From assembly GCF_021283545.2 (NCBI RefSeq), contig NZ_CP128540.1, positions 2,577,501-2,641,500 of the forward strand: a stretch of 64,000 nt of DNA. The letters run 5' to 3'. The notes under the pieces were generated by a model. It worked only from the letters and a program-made list of their open reading frames with translations, made no database searches and was not told the DNA's origin. Source of the stretch: Pseudomonas alloputida. GTDB taxonomy: Bacteria; Pseudomonadota; Gammaproteobacteria; Pseudomonadales; Pseudomonadaceae. Positions 28,408 through 37,496 of this stretch are shown here, in pieces. Made by a program: the position numbers and the translations under genes. Positions within the stretch are counted from its first letter, which is position 1, and each line of letters starts with the position of its first letter.

Positions 28408-29328
28408 ATGGATACCTTCGACAGTCGTCGCGCTGATGAACTTGCCACCCTGCTGGCCTTGTATGAGCAGGGCTCGTTTGCTGCCGCCGGGCGGCAACTG
28501 GAGCGCCACCCTACGGTGCTGTCGAAACGCCTGAGTGCTTTAGAGACGCGGCTGGGCATTCGCCTGGTGGAGCGCAGTACGCGGCAGCTGCGCTTTACCG
28601 ATGAGGGCGAGCGGCTGGTAGCCAAGGTTCTCGAGGCTAGCCGGCTGATTGCCGAAGCGGAGGAAGAGGCAGCCGAAGGTGCGGCAACGGTTCGTGGGCG
28701 TCTGCGTCTGGCGTTGCCGGCGGCCATGGGCCGACGCTGGTTGAGCGGCATGCTGGCCGACTTTGTACTGGCCTACCCGCAGGTAATCGTGGAGACCGAG
28801 TATGCCGATCGTTTCGTCGACCTGATCGGCGAGGGTTTCGACGCCGCGATCCGGATTGGTGAGCTGGCGGACAATCGTCTGGTGGCAAGTAAACTGTGCG
28901 ATCACGTGCGGATCCTGTGCGCTTCTCCTCAATACCTTGCTCGGCATGGGGAACCCGCGCAGCCGGAAGATTTGGCGGCGCATAACTGTTTAGGTTTCAA
29001 TGGTTTGCGATCGTTTCCTGAATGGCGCCTTATGAGCGATACGCGACAGACAAGTGTCAAAGTTGCTGGCAGCCTTCGCAGTAATGACAACGAAGCGCTG
29101 CTGGAGGCGGCGCGGCGCGGCGTGGGGATTGTGGCCGGAGGTGACTGGCTCATGGGCGAGGACCTGGCCAGCGGATGCCTGGTAAGGGTGCTTGCGCAAT
29201 GGCAGCTGGACAAGGCGGCGGGCATTTACCTGGTACGGCCGACCGCACGCCTGAACACGGCAGCGATGGGCGTCTTCAAGGCCTGGCTGGAAGATCGCTT
29301 CAAGGCAGGCCCTCCATGGAGACGCTGA
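28408..29328 (+). CDS. LysR family transcriptional regulator
   Basis: A 306-aa protein. An N-terminal helix-turn-helix (ELATLLALYEQGSFAAAGRQL, HPTVLSKRLSALETRLG) is followed by the effector domain (GRLRLALPAAMGRRWLSGML, FDAAIRIGELADNRLVASKL), as in the CrgA/AaeR-like subgroup that often controls neighbouring oxidoreductases. It is directly downstream of the quinone oxidoreductase gene, the probable target. The ligand is unknown. Confidence 0.88.
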   Translation: MDTFDSRRADELATLLALYEQGSFAAAGRQLERHPTVLSKRLSALETRLGIRLVERSTRQLRFTDEGERLVAKVLEASRLIAEAEEEAAEGAATVRGRLRLALPAAMGRRWLSGMLADFVLAYPQVIVETEYADRFVDLIGEGFDAAIRIGELADNRLVASKLCDHVRILCASPQYLARHGEPAQPEDLAAHNCLGFNGLRSFPEWRLMSDTRQTSVKVAGSLRSNDNEALLEAARRGVGIVAGGDWLMGEDLASGCLVRVLAQWQLDKAAGIYLVRPTARLNTAAMGVFKAWLEDRFKAGPPWRR

Positions 29329-29359
29329 TGCGGCCTTTGCAGGCGTGATAAGTAAAGAG

Positions 29360-29689
29360 TTATCGTCTTGCAACGGCATGCTGAACGCACTGCTCGAAGT
29401 ACGTCTGCTTGATCGCTGCTGGCTTGAGCCGCGAGCGGCTGTTGTAGGTTTGCTCGGTAATGCCGAAGGCAGTCATGCGCATCCAGGGTTTGGGGAATTT
29501 GCGTACCTGCAGCTTCTTGCGCGTGGCGTACAGGGTTACCCCGGAAAGCTTGGCCTGTTGGGCCTCGGCGGCTATCTGCGCGCCCCAGCCGCAGGTGTGG
29601 CGATCGTTCTGGCTCAGTGCCCTGGCCTGGGCGCCGAAAGCGAGGGTGGCCAGCAGGCAGCCGGCCATCGTTGCTAGAAGTACTCGCAT
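29360..29689 (-). CDS. Secreted small hypothetical protein
   Basis: A 109-aa protein with a Sec signal peptide (LLATMAGCLLATLAFGAQARA, cleavage near 23). The short mature domain is rich in lysine/arginine and has two cysteines (HTCGWG, EQCVQH) that could pair. The segment FGITEQTYNSRSRLKPAAIK suggests a small periplasmic fold. No family recognised. It is convergent with the LysR gene and about 75 bp beyond the stop of the DUF998-like gene. Confidence 0.65.
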   Translation of the reverse strand: MRVLLATMAGCLLATLAFGAQARALSQNDRHTCGWGAQIAAEAQQAKLSGVTLYATRKKLQVRKFPKPWMRMTAFGITEQTYNSRSRLKPAAIKQTYFEQCVQHAVARR

Positions 29690-29763
29690 GTTGCTGTCCT
29701 AAGCATCTGAAAGAAAACGGAGTTTGCCTTCGCTTTCCGCAGCCGTGGGCCAGCAATTTGCCG

Positions 29764-30414
29764 TCAGGGCACAGCCATGCGCAGGGGACTGGCCTTCGGC
29801 TTCCGCAGACTTGTCCAGGCCAGGCTGGCAACCCAGAGCACCGAAACACCATAGTTAAGGCGTTGATACAGGCCGAACAGCTGGCCACTCTGCGCCGCTT
29901 GGCCCATCAACGCGACGGTGATGATCGCCAACACCACGCAAGCCAGGGAAAACAGCGCCAGGGCGGGGGAGCCGGCAATGCGGTTGCCTAGCCACGCCCA
30001 TAGGGCGCTGGCCAAGGTCAGCGAGAGGAACATCAGCAGACCAAACAGGTTATGCAGTTGCTGCGAGGTAGATGGCTGTACCGGTGCACACCCCTGGTCG
30101 CAGGGGAACCAGCCGGTGCCCAAACTGCCCATGCCATGCAGCAACACCAGGCCCGCACTCAGCAGCGCCAGCTTCGAGCTGTGCCAGCGCCGCATCAGGC
30201 CCCAGGCAAACAGGGCAAACAGCAGGGCTAGAGGGGAGTTGTTGACCCGTGGTGACCAGCTGTGGGTTGGCGAGCCTGCCGCGCCAAGCTGGCTCATGGC
30301 CTGTTGCAGGTGATCATAGCCAGGGTAGGCCTGGGCGGTGAGCCATACCCCCGCCAGCAGCCAGAGGGGGATCAGCAGGCCACTGCCGAGCAAAAGGCGG
30401 TCGAGGGTTTTCAT
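29764..30414 (-). CDS. DUF998 family membrane protein
   Basis: A 216-aa protein with six hydrophobic segments (about 5-27, 60-78, 82-100, 123-141, 149-168, 184-200). The GYDHLQQAMSQLGAAGSPTHSW segment and FPCDQGCAPVQPSTSQQLHNLFG loop are typical of DUF998 proteins, whose role is unknown. The start MKTLDRLL at 30414 is used because ggaagg lies upstream and no membrane character precedes it. It is divergent from the FadR-type regulator, with about 200 bp between. Confidence 0.75.
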   Translation of the reverse strand: MKTLDRLLLGSGLLIPLWLLAGVWLTAQAYPGYDHLQQAMSQLGAAGSPTHSWSPRVNNSPLALLFALFAWGLMRRWHSSKLALLSAGLVLLHGMGSLGTGWFPCDQGCAPVQPSTSQQLHNLFGLLMFLSLTLASALWAWLGNRIAGSPALALFSLACVVLAIITVALMGQAAQSGQLFGLYQRLNYGVSVLWVASLAWTSLRKPKASPLRMAVP

Positions 30415-30557
30415 ACTGCAGATTCCTTCCATGGAACAGTGAGCGTGGAGGCGTACAGTACAGGCTCGCGCAGGCCATGGGCCAGTGATTCTGCGCGTTT
30501 TTTCATGGGGCCAGGGACTGCAAAGATGGGCAATAAATACCGCACGGGGTGTATGTG

Positions 30558-30567
30558 ATCGTACAAC
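30558..30567. promoter_or_regulatory. Candidate operator of the FadR-type regulator (autoregulation)
   Basis: The 10-mer atcgtacaac occurs 48 bp before the regulator start. The same 10-mer is found upstream of kdgD. Its complement gttgtacgat fits the TTGTAnnA half-sites commonly bound by FadR-subfamily GntR proteins. Two occurrences in front of functionally linked genes make a shared operator likely; binding is inferred. Confidence 0.6.
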
Positions 30568-30614
30568 CGCTTGCGCTATGATGAGCGCTGTCTTCCAAGG
30601 TGAAATACAGGGCA

Positions 30615-31364
30615 ATGACAGAGCAGCAGGTACAGGCAAGGACCCGGCGCAAGCCGCGCAGTCTGGCCCAGGAACTGGTCACGGTGCTGACCGAACGCAT
30701 TCGCAGCGGCCAGCTCAAGCGCGGCGACAAGCTGCCGACCGAATCGCAGATCATGGCCGAAGAGGGCGTCAGTCGCACGGTGGTGCGTGAGGCGATCTCG
30801 CGGTTGCAGGCCGCCGGGCAGGTAGAGACTCGCCACGGCATCGGTACATTCGTGCTGGATGCACCGGCTACGGGCGGTTTCCGTATCGACCCGGCCACCG
30901 TGGTCACCCTGCGCGAAGTGCTGGCGGTGCTGGAGTTGCGCATTGCCCTGGAGATCGAGTCGGCCGGGCTGGCAGCCCAGCGGCGAAGCGACGAAGCCCT
31001 GGCCGGTATGCGGGCGGCGCTGGACGAACTCAACGAGGGGGCGGCCCACGCCACTGATGCGGTGTCGGCGGACTTCCAGTTCCACCTGCGCATTGCCCAG
31101 GCCAGCGGCAACCACTACTTCGCCGACATCATCAACCACCTGGGTACCAGCATCATCCCGCGCACCCGGCTGAATTCGGCGCGCCTGGCCCATGATGACC
31201 AGGCGCATTACATGAGCCGTCTGATGCATGAGCACGAGGCGATCTATGAGGCGATTGCCCGGCGTGACAGCGAAGGGGCGAAGATGGCCATGCGCATGCA
31301 CCTGAGCAACAGCCGCGAGCGCTTGCGCCAGGCGCATGAGGCGGCTGAAGCGCAAGGAACCTGA
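30615..31364 (+). CDS. GntR/FadR family regulator of the glucarate/galactarate operon
   Basis: A 249-aa protein. An N-terminal winged helix (SLAQELVTVLTERIRSGQLKRGDKLPTESQIMAEEGVSRTVVREAISRLQ in outline) is followed by an all-helical FCD ligand domain (LRIALEIESAGLAAQRRSDEAL, ADFQFHLRIAQASGNHYFADII), whose histidine/aspartate set usually binds a metal and an organic acid. The start at 30615 is preferred over 30600 as it begins the conserved region. It faces the operon at 37149-31499 convergently, with a terminator between. Glucarate, galactarate or a pathway intermediate is the likely inducer. Confidence 0.85.
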   Translation: MTEQQVQARTRRKPRSLAQELVTVLTERIRSGQLKRGDKLPTESQIMAEEGVSRTVVREAISRLQAAGQVETRHGIGTFVLDAPATGGFRIDPATVVTLREVLAVLELRIALEIESAGLAAQRRSDEALAGMRAALDELNEGAAHATDAVSADFQFHLRIAQASGNHYFADIINHLGTSIIPRTRLNSARLAHDDQAHYMSRLMHEHEAIYEAIARRDSEGAKMAMRMHLSNSRERLRQAHEAAEAQGT

Positions 31365-31376
31365 AGCCTTTGCTGC

Positions 31377-31445
31377 CTGTACTGGCCTCTTCGCGGGCAA
31401 GATAGCCCTGTCGAAGCGGGCTTGCCCGCGAAAAGGCCAGTACAG
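31377..31445. repeat. Inverted pair of REP elements
   Basis: The 25-bp arm ctgtactggcctcttcgcgg.. is matched inverted by ..ccgcgaaaaggccagtacag, separated by about 19 bp. The sequence is the P. putida REP type (ggcctcttcgcggg). It lies between the convergent regulator and semialdehyde dehydrogenase genes, the usual place for such pairs. Confidence 0.85.
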
Positions 31446-31446
31446 T

Positions 31447-31480
31447 CAAAAAAGAAAAGCCCCGCCGTGCGCAGGGCTTT
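31447..31480 (-). terminator. Rho-independent terminator of the glucarate operon
   Basis: Read on the minus strand, aaagccc and gggcttt form a stem followed by TTCTTTTTT. It is 19 bp beyond the stop of the semialdehyde dehydrogenase gene, the last gene of the operon. Confidence 0.85.
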
Positions 31481-31498
31481 CCTGTTTCTGGCAACCAG

Positions 31499-33079
31499 TC
31501 AGATCGCCCCGTCACTCCACTGACCGTTCACCAACCGCCGCAGCCCCAGCGGGTTGCCGTCGCGCAGTGCCTCAGGCAGCAGCGTCTGCGGGTAGTTCTG
31601 GTAGCACACCGGGCGCAGGAAGCGGTCGATGGCCAAAGTGCCGACCGAGGTGCCACGCGCATCGGAGGTCGCCGGGTACGGGCCGCCGTGCACCATGGCA
31701 TCACAGACTTCGACACCGGTCGGGTAGCCATTGACCAGGATTCGCCCGACTTTCTCCTCCAGCAGCGGCACCAGCCAGGCGAAGGCATCGAAGTCCTCCG
31801 CTTCGCCGATCAGCGTCGCGGTCAGCTGGCCGCGCAGGCCGAGCAGCGCGTCGCGCAGTTGGTCGTTGTCCTGCACCTCTACGGCCACGGTGGTGGGCCC
31901 AAACACTTCTTCCTGCAACAGCGGGTCGGACTCGACCAGCAGGCGTGCATCGGCCTTGAACAGCTGAGCGCGCGCCTGGTTGCCTTCCTGCACCTGGCCG
32001 GCCACATGCTCGATACCGGCATGGGCATGCAAGTGTTCAAGGCCGCCGACGTAGCTGTGCAAGCCGCCAGCATTGAGCATGGTTTGCCCGGCTTGCTGGT
32101 CCAGGTACTGGCCAAGGTCGGCGAGCAGTTGGCTGTACTGTGGCGACTGCAAGCCAATCACCAGCCCAGGGTTGGTGCAGAACTGCCCGGCACCCATGCA
32201 CACGGACCCCGCCAACTCGCGGGCAATGGCCTCGCCACGTTTGGCCAGGGCGCCTGGCAGGATGATGACCGGGTTGATGCTGGACATCTCGGCGAACACC
32301 GGGATTGGCTGCGGGCGCTCAGCGGCCATGCGGCAAAGGGCATCACCGCCTTTCAGCGAGCCGGTGAAGCCAACCGCCTGGATGGCCGGGTGCTTGACCA
32401 GCCACTCGCCCACGCCGCCACCAAATACCATGTTGAACACGCCCTTGGGCATGCCGGTCCGCTCAGCGGCGCGCACGATGGCGCAGGCGACCAGGTCGGC
32501 CGTGGCCATGTGGCCGCTGTGCGCCTTGAATACCACCGGGCAGCCTGCGGCCAGGGCGGCGGCGGTATCACCCCCGGCGGTGGAGAAGGCAAGCGGGAAG
32601 TTGCTGGCCCCGAACACGGCGACCGGGCCTACACCGATGCGCATCTGGCGCAGGTCTACGCGTGGCAGCGGCTGGCGCTCGGGCAGTGCCAGGTCGATGC
32701 GTGCGCCGAGAAAGTCGCCGCGGCGCAGCACTTGGGCGAACAGGCGCATCTGCCCGCTGGTGCGGCCGCGCTCGCCCTGGATGCGGGCGGCGGGCAGGGC
32801 GGTTTCGCGGCAGACGATGGCGACGAAGGCGTCATCCAGTTCGTCGAGTTCAGCGGCGATGGCGTCGAGGAACTCGGCCCGACGCGCCGGGGCCAGTTGG
32901 CGGAAATCGGCGAAGGCTGCGGCAGCGGCCTTGGCGGCTTTGTCCACTTCGGCTTCGGTGGCCTGGGCAAAGCTGTAGGGCAGGGCTTCGCCAGTGCTGG
33001 CGTCCAGGCTCTGCAGGCGCTGAGGGCCAGCGGCACTGCGCTGACCGGCGATGAAGTTATGGCCGAGGATCTCAGGCAT
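31499..33079 (-). CDS. Alpha-ketoglutarate semialdehyde (2,5-dioxovalerate) dehydrogenase
   Basis: A 526-aa aldehyde dehydrogenase of the KGSADH type, somewhat longer than the 480-500 aa average. It has the catalytic cysteine C301 in CMGAGQFCTNPG and the general-base glutamate E264 in PVFAEMSSINPV. The nucleotide segment VGPVAVFGASNFPLAF is present. It oxidises 2,5-dioxopentanoate to 2-oxoglutarate with NAD(P)+, the last step of glucarate/galactarate breakdown. It is the final gene of the operon kdgD-MFS-garD-KGSADH. Confidence 0.9.
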   Translation of the reverse strand: MPEILGHNFIAGQRSAAGPQRLQSLDASTGEALPYSFAQATEAEVDKAAKAAAAAFADFRQLAPARRAEFLDAIAAELDELDDAFVAIVCRETALPAARIQGERGRTSGQMRLFAQVLRRGDFLGARIDLALPERQPLPRVDLRQMRIGVGPVAVFGASNFPLAFSTAGGDTAAALAAGCPVVFKAHSGHMATADLVACAIVRAAERTGMPKGVFNMVFGGGVGEWLVKHPAIQAVGFTGSLKGGDALCRMAAERPQPIPVFAEMSSINPVIILPGALAKRGEAIARELAGSVCMGAGQFCTNPGLVIGLQSPQYSQLLADLGQYLDQQAGQTMLNAGGLHSYVGGLEHLHAHAGIEHVAGQVQEGNQARAQLFKADARLLVESDPLLQEEVFGPTTVAVEVQDNDQLRDALLGLRGQLTATLIGEAEDFDAFAWLVPLLEEKVGRILVNGYPTGVEVCDAMVHGGPYPATSDARGTSVGTLAIDRFLRPVCYQNYPQTLLPEALRDGNPLGLRRLVNGQWSDGAI

Positions 33080-33137
33080 GGGGTGCTCCTGTGGGATTGA
33101 GAATGGCGTGTGTGAATGCGTGGTCAGGGCTGCGGCA

Positions 33138-34691
33138 TCAGGTAATGGGCGCCGGGTTGAACAGGGTGATGTCGTTGTGCAGCCGGTGTTGTTCGGCCCA
33201 GGTCTGCTTGCGACCGCTGGCTACGTCCAGGTAGTAATGGAACAGCTCCCAACCCAGCTCCTCGATGGTCGAGCGACCACTGGCGATGCGACCGGCGTCG
33301 ATGTCGATCAGGTCGGGCCAGCGCTGGGCCAGTTCGCTGCGGGTACACACCTTGACCACCGGCGCCATGGCCAGGCCATACGGGGTGCCGCGGCCGGTAG
33401 TGAAGACGTGCAGGTTCATGCCGGCCGCCAGTTGCAAGGTGCCACAGACAAAGTCGCTGGCCGGGGTGGCGCAGAAAATCAGGCCTTTGCGGTTGGCCCG
33501 CTCGCCTGGGCCGAGCACACCCTGGATAGCGCCGCTGCCCGACTTGACGATCGAACCCAGCGATTTCTCGACGATGTTCGACAGCCCGCCTTTCTTGTTG
33601 CCCGGTGTGGTGTTGGCGCTGCGGTCGGCGGCGCCTTGCTGCAGGTAGCGGTCGTACCAGTCCATTTCGCGCACCAGCGCGTCGGCAACGTCCTGGTTTT
33701 CCGCGCGCGAGGTCAGCATGTAGATCGCGTCGCGCACCTCGGTCACTTCAGAGAACAGCACGGTGGCGCCAGCGCGGACCAGCAGGTCGGCGGCATAGCC
33801 CAGTGCCGGGTTGGCGGTGATGCCCGAGAAGGCGTCGCTGCCACCGCATTGCATACCGAGGATCAGTTCGCTGGCCGGGACCGTTTCGCGGCGGCGCTGG
33901 TCGAGCTTCTTCAGGCGGGTTTCGGCCAGGTCCATGATCTGCTCGATCATTTCAACAAAGCCAAGGCTGGCATCTTGAAGGCGGTACAGCCATGGGTCGC
34001 TGAGGTCCACCGAAGGGTCGTTGTCGTGCATCACCTGGCTGGCTTGCAGTTTTTCACAGCCCAGGCTGATCACCAGTGCCTCGCCGCCAAGGTTAGGGTT
34101 GCGCGCCAGGTTGCGCACGGTGCGGATCGGGATGTAAGCGTCGCGGGCGTTGATTGCCACACCGCAGCCGTAGCTGTGGGTAATGGCCACCACGTCATCG
34201 ACGTTGGGGTATTTGGGCAGCAGTTCGTTGCGAATGCGCTTGACTGCATGTTCCAGCACGCCGGTCACGCACTGCACGGTGGTGGTGATGCCGAGGATAT
34301 TGCGGGTGCCGACAGTGCCGTCGGCGTTGCGATAGCCCTCGAAGGTGAAGCCCTCCAGCGGCGGCAGCGGTTGTGGCACTGCATCGCAGCGCGGCAGGCT
34401 GTCCAGTTCCGGGGCGGCCGGCATGGCCAGCTGGCTTTCCTGCACCCAGCTGCCTTGGCGCAGGTCTTCCAGCGCGTAGCCGATGATTTGCCCGTAGCGG
34501 CGCACGGGCTCGCCCTTGGCGATGGACACGGTGGCCACCTTATGGCTTTGCGGCACGCCTTCGATCAGGGTCAGGCCGTCGGCGAAGCGGGCGCCTTCGC
34601 CCAAGCCGCCGTCGTTGACGACGACCACGACGTTGTCGTCGTCGTGCAGGCGGACGTAGCGGGGCGAGTCGGAATGTTCGATCAACTGCAT
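33138..34691 (-). CDS. garD: Galactarate dehydratase
   Basis: A 517-aa protein of the UxaA/GarD family. The short N-terminal SAF-like domain (about 1-100, [18 protein letters not shown]) precedes the catalytic region with [29 protein letters not shown] and [20 protein letters not shown], whose histidine and cysteines bind the iron needed for dehydration. It converts galactarate to 5-dehydro-4-deoxy-glucarate, the KdgD substrate. It is third in the operon, after the transporter gene. Confidence 0.92.
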   Translation of the reverse strand: MQLIEHSDSPRYVRLHDDDNVVVVVNDGGLGEGARFADGLTLIEGVPQSHKVATVSIAKGEPVRRYGQIIGYALEDLRQGSWVQESQLAMPAAPELDSLPRCDAVPQPLPPLEGFTFEGYRNADGTVGTRNILGITTTVQCVTGVLEHAVKRIRNELLPKYPNVDDVVAITHSYGCGVAINARDAYIPIRTVRNLARNPNLGGEALVISLGCEKLQASQVMHDNDPSVDLSDPWLYRLQDASLGFVEMIEQIMDLAETRLKKLDQRRRETVPASELILGMQCGGSDAFSGITANPALGYAADLLVRAGATVLFSEVTEVRDAIYMLTSRAENQDVADALVREMDWYDRYLQQGAADRSANTTPGNKKGGLSNIVEKSLGSIVKSGSGAIQGVLGPGERANRKGLIFCATPASDFVCGTLQLAAGMNLHVFTTGRGTPYGLAMAPVVKVCTRSELAQRWPDLIDIDAGRIASGRSTIEELGWELFHYYLDVASGRKQTWAEQHRLHNDITLFNPAPIT

Positions 34692-34733
34692 GTTTGGGCC
34701 CTACTTGTCAGGTTCTCAGGCTTTTGTACATCC

Positions 34734-34769
34734 GCCCATGCCGGGCGACCCGGCGCGGGCGTGTTTTTT
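34734..34769. other. Intercistronic hairpin between the transporter and garD
   Basis: The nested arms gccc-ccggg and cccgg-gggc around cga form a strong GC hairpin; a TTTTTT run follows on the plus strand. Transcription of the operon runs on the minus strand, where no T-run follows. It may therefore act as an RNA processing or stability element rather than a terminator. Confidence 0.45.
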
Positions 34770-36133
34770 CAGTGACGGGAGCTGGCCAGTTCGCCGTCGG
34801 TGGCAGGCTCAGCGTGTGGCTTCGGGGCAGCATCACGCAATTCGATACGCTTGATGGGGCCGACGATAACCAGATAGCTGAATACCGCGACCAGCGCGTT
34901 GGCACCCACGTACACAAGCGCCCACTTGAACGAGCCGGTGGCGCTGATGATGTAGCCGATCACGATAGGGGTGGTGATCGACGCGATGTTGCCGAAGGTG
35001 TTGAACAGTCCACCGGACAGCCCGGCAATCTGCTTGGGTGAAGTGTCCGCGACCACCGCCCAGCCCAGTGCGCCAATGCCCTTGCCGAAGAACGCCAGCG
35101 TCATGAAGCCAACCACCATCCACTCGGCATCGACGTAGTTGCAGAACACCATGGTGGTGGACAGCAGCAGGCCACAGACAATCGGCAGTTTGCGCGAGAA
35201 GGTCAGCGAGTTGCCGCGGCGCAGCAGCCAGTCGGAGATCACACCACCCAGGACGCCGCCGATAAAACCACACACCGCCGGCAGCGAGGCGATGAAGCCG
35301 GCCTTGAGAATGGTCATGCCACGTTCCTGCACCAGGTACACCGGGAACCAGGTGAGGAAGAAGTAGGTGATGGCGTTGATGCAGTACTGGCCCAGGTATA
35401 CGCCCAGCAGCATGCGGCTGGTCAGCAACTGCTTGATGTAACCCCATTTCGGGCCGTCGCTGCCGCGCTTCTGGTCCATGTCGACCAGGCCGCCGTTCTG
35501 CTCGATGTGCTCGAGCTCGCTTTGGCTGATGCGCGGGTGTTGGCGCGGGTTGTAGATGGTCTTCAGCCACACCATCGAGAAGATGATGCCCAGCACACCC
35601 ATGACCACGAAGACGTGCTCCCAGCCGAAGCTGAACACGATCCAGCCCATGATCGGGGCGAACAGTGCAGTGGCGAAATACTGCGCCGAGTTGAAGATGG
35701 CCGACGCCGTGCCGCGTTCCTGGGTCGGGAACCATGCGGCGACGATGCGCGCGTTACCCGGGAATGACGGGGCTTCGGCGAAACCGACCAGGAAGCGCAG
35801 GGTGAAGAGGGTGACCACGGCCCAGGCAACCGGCAGGCCACCGACAAAACCCTGCAGCAGGGTGAACAGCGACCAGGTGAAGATGCTGAAGGCGTAGACG
35901 TTCTTGGAACCGAAGCGATCGAGTAGCCAGCCACCAGGAATCTGGCCAGCCACGTAAGCCCATCCGAAGGCGGAAAAGATATAACCGAGGGTTACGGCGT
36001 CAATGCCGAGGTCTTTCTGCAGGCTGGAGCCTGCGATAGCAATGGTCGCGCGGTCGGCATAGTTGATCGTGGTCACCAGAAACAGCATGAACAGGATCAG
36101 GTAGCGCACATGCGTTTTCTTAGTCGCTTGCAT
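34769..36133 (-). CDS. MFS transporter for glucarate/galactarate
   Basis: A 454-aa protein with 12 predicted membrane helices, in the anion:cation symporter (D-galactonate/glucarate, GudP/GarP) branch. The N-terminus has RYLILFMLFLVTTINYADRATIAIAG with the NYADR motif, and GWAYVAGQIPGGWLLDRFGSKNVY is the loop 2-3 motif. Later LSGGLFNTFGNIASI is conserved. It imports hexarates by proton symport, feeding GarD and KdgD. It is second gene of the operon. Confidence 0.9.
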   Translation of the reverse strand: MQATKKTHVRYLILFMLFLVTTINYADRATIAIAGSSLQKDLGIDAVTLGYIFSAFGWAYVAGQIPGGWLLDRFGSKNVYAFSIFTWSLFTLLQGFVGGLPVAWAVVTLFTLRFLVGFAEAPSFPGNARIVAAWFPTQERGTASAIFNSAQYFATALFAPIMGWIVFSFGWEHVFVVMGVLGIIFSMVWLKTIYNPRQHPRISQSELEHIEQNGGLVDMDQKRGSDGPKWGYIKQLLTSRMLLGVYLGQYCINAITYFFLTWFPVYLVQERGMTILKAGFIASLPAVCGFIGGVLGGVISDWLLRRGNSLTFSRKLPIVCGLLLSTTMVFCNYVDAEWMVVGFMTLAFFGKGIGALGWAVVADTSPKQIAGLSGGLFNTFGNIASITTPIVIGYIISATGSFKWALVYVGANALVAVFSYLVIVGPIKRIELRDAAPKPHAEPATDGELASSRH

Positions 36134-36237
36134 GCTGGCAATACTCCCACTAGTTATTTTTGTGCGGGCTCACGAATTGTAGCCGGAGTGGGGTAGGCCC
36201 ACTCCGGGCGCGGCGTCTGGCAGGCCGCGGGCAGCGT

Positions 36238-37149
36238 TTACTGCGGGCCCATCTTGTCCATCAGCGCGGCGAGCATTTCGTACTCTTCGGCGGTGAGGTC
36301 GGTCAGCGGGGTACGCACCGGGCCGGCGTCGTAACCGGCAATTCTGGCGCCGGCCTTGACGATGCTCACGGCGTAGCCGGCCTTGCGGTTGCGGATGTCC
36401 AGGTAGGGCAGGAAGAAATCGTCGATCAGCTTGGCCACGGTGGCGTGGTCGTCACGGGCGATGGCGTTGTAGAAGTCCATGGCGGTTTTCGGCACGAAGT
36501 TGAACACAGCGGAGGAGTACACCGGTACGCCCAGGGCCTTGTAGGCGGCGGCATACACTTCGGCGGTCGGCAGGCCACCCAGGTAGCTGAAGCGCTCGCC
36601 CAGGCGACGACGGATCGACACCATCAGCTCGATATCACCCAGGCCGTCCTTGTAGCCGATCAGGTTCGGGCAGCGCTCGGCCAGTTTTTCCAGCAGGTCG
36701 GCGTTCAGGCGGCAGACGTTGCGGTTGTACACCACCACACCGATGTTTACCGATTTGCACACCGCTTCGACGTGGGCGGCGACGCCGTCCTGGCTGGCTT
36801 CGGTCAGGTAGTGCGGCAGCAGCAGCAGGCCCTTGGCACCCAGGCGCTCGGCTTCCTGCGCGTATTCGATGGCCTGACGGGTGGAGCCACCGACACCGGC
36901 GAGGATCGGCACCGAAGTGGCGCAGGTGTCGACCGCGGTCTTGATCACCTGGCTGTATTCGCTGGCGGCCAGGGAGAAGAATTCACCTGTACCGCCAGCG
37001 GCGAACAGCGCGCTGGCGCCGTAGGGGGCCAGCCACTCAAGGCGCTTGATGTAGCCAGCCGGGTTGAAGTCGCCCTGGGCATTGAAGTCGGTGACCGGGA
37101 AAGACAGCAGGCCGTGGGAGAGGATGGATTTGAGTTCTTGTGGATTCAT
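36238..37149 (-). CDS. kdgD: 5-dehydro-4-deoxyglucarate dehydratase
   Basis: A 303-aa TIM-barrel protein of the DHDPS/NAL superfamily. The Schiff-base lysine is K167 in [10 protein letters not shown] and the assisting tyrosine Y141 in [19 protein letters not shown] is the GTxGE-type pyruvate/keto-acid pocket. It dehydrates and decarboxylates 5-dehydro-4-deoxyglucarate to 2,5-dioxopentanoate. Start at 37149 preferred over 37161: the aggatg ribosome site sits about 10 bases before it but abuts the earlier ATG. It is first gene of the operon, with a candidate regulator site 60 bp upstream. Confidence 0.92.
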
Positions 37150-37208
37150 TGTTGTTGGCATCCTGTGGCGCTTGGGTGAGGGGTGTTGTTTTGCGTTGGA
37201 GGTAAGTT

Positions 37209-37218
37209 ATCGTACAAC
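37209..37218. promoter_or_regulatory. Candidate operator upstream of kdgD
   Basis: The 10-mer atcgtacaac is the same as that upstream of the FadR-type regulator gene at 30558. It lies 60 bp before the kdgD start, where a repressor would block the operon promoter. Confidence 0.6.
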
Positions 37219-37496
37219 CTGTGCGATGACCAGTCCTTTTTCAGAATTTTGTGTTCTCGCCAGGGTGGCCGTCTGGATATATGTGTTGTGGCGCTCGATT
37301 TCACAGGCGCAGCAGGTACGACGACAAACACATAGCAGTCATCGTATCTCTTAAGGGAAAGGAAAAAACGATCGCGGAGACAGGCACAAGCCCGCCGCCC
37401 GATTCCACGGGAAGAGTTCTGGGACCAGCAGAGGGTGACCGGGGAAGCGGGGGCGGCCTTGCGCCGCCCCGCGATCAAAGCAGAGGAAACTGAAGG

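Noticed and set aside
37449..37470. Perfect GC hairpin after the C26 hydrolase as a rho-independent terminator
   Set aside because: The stem is strong but no T-run follows in the direction of transcription, so only a hairpin can be stated.
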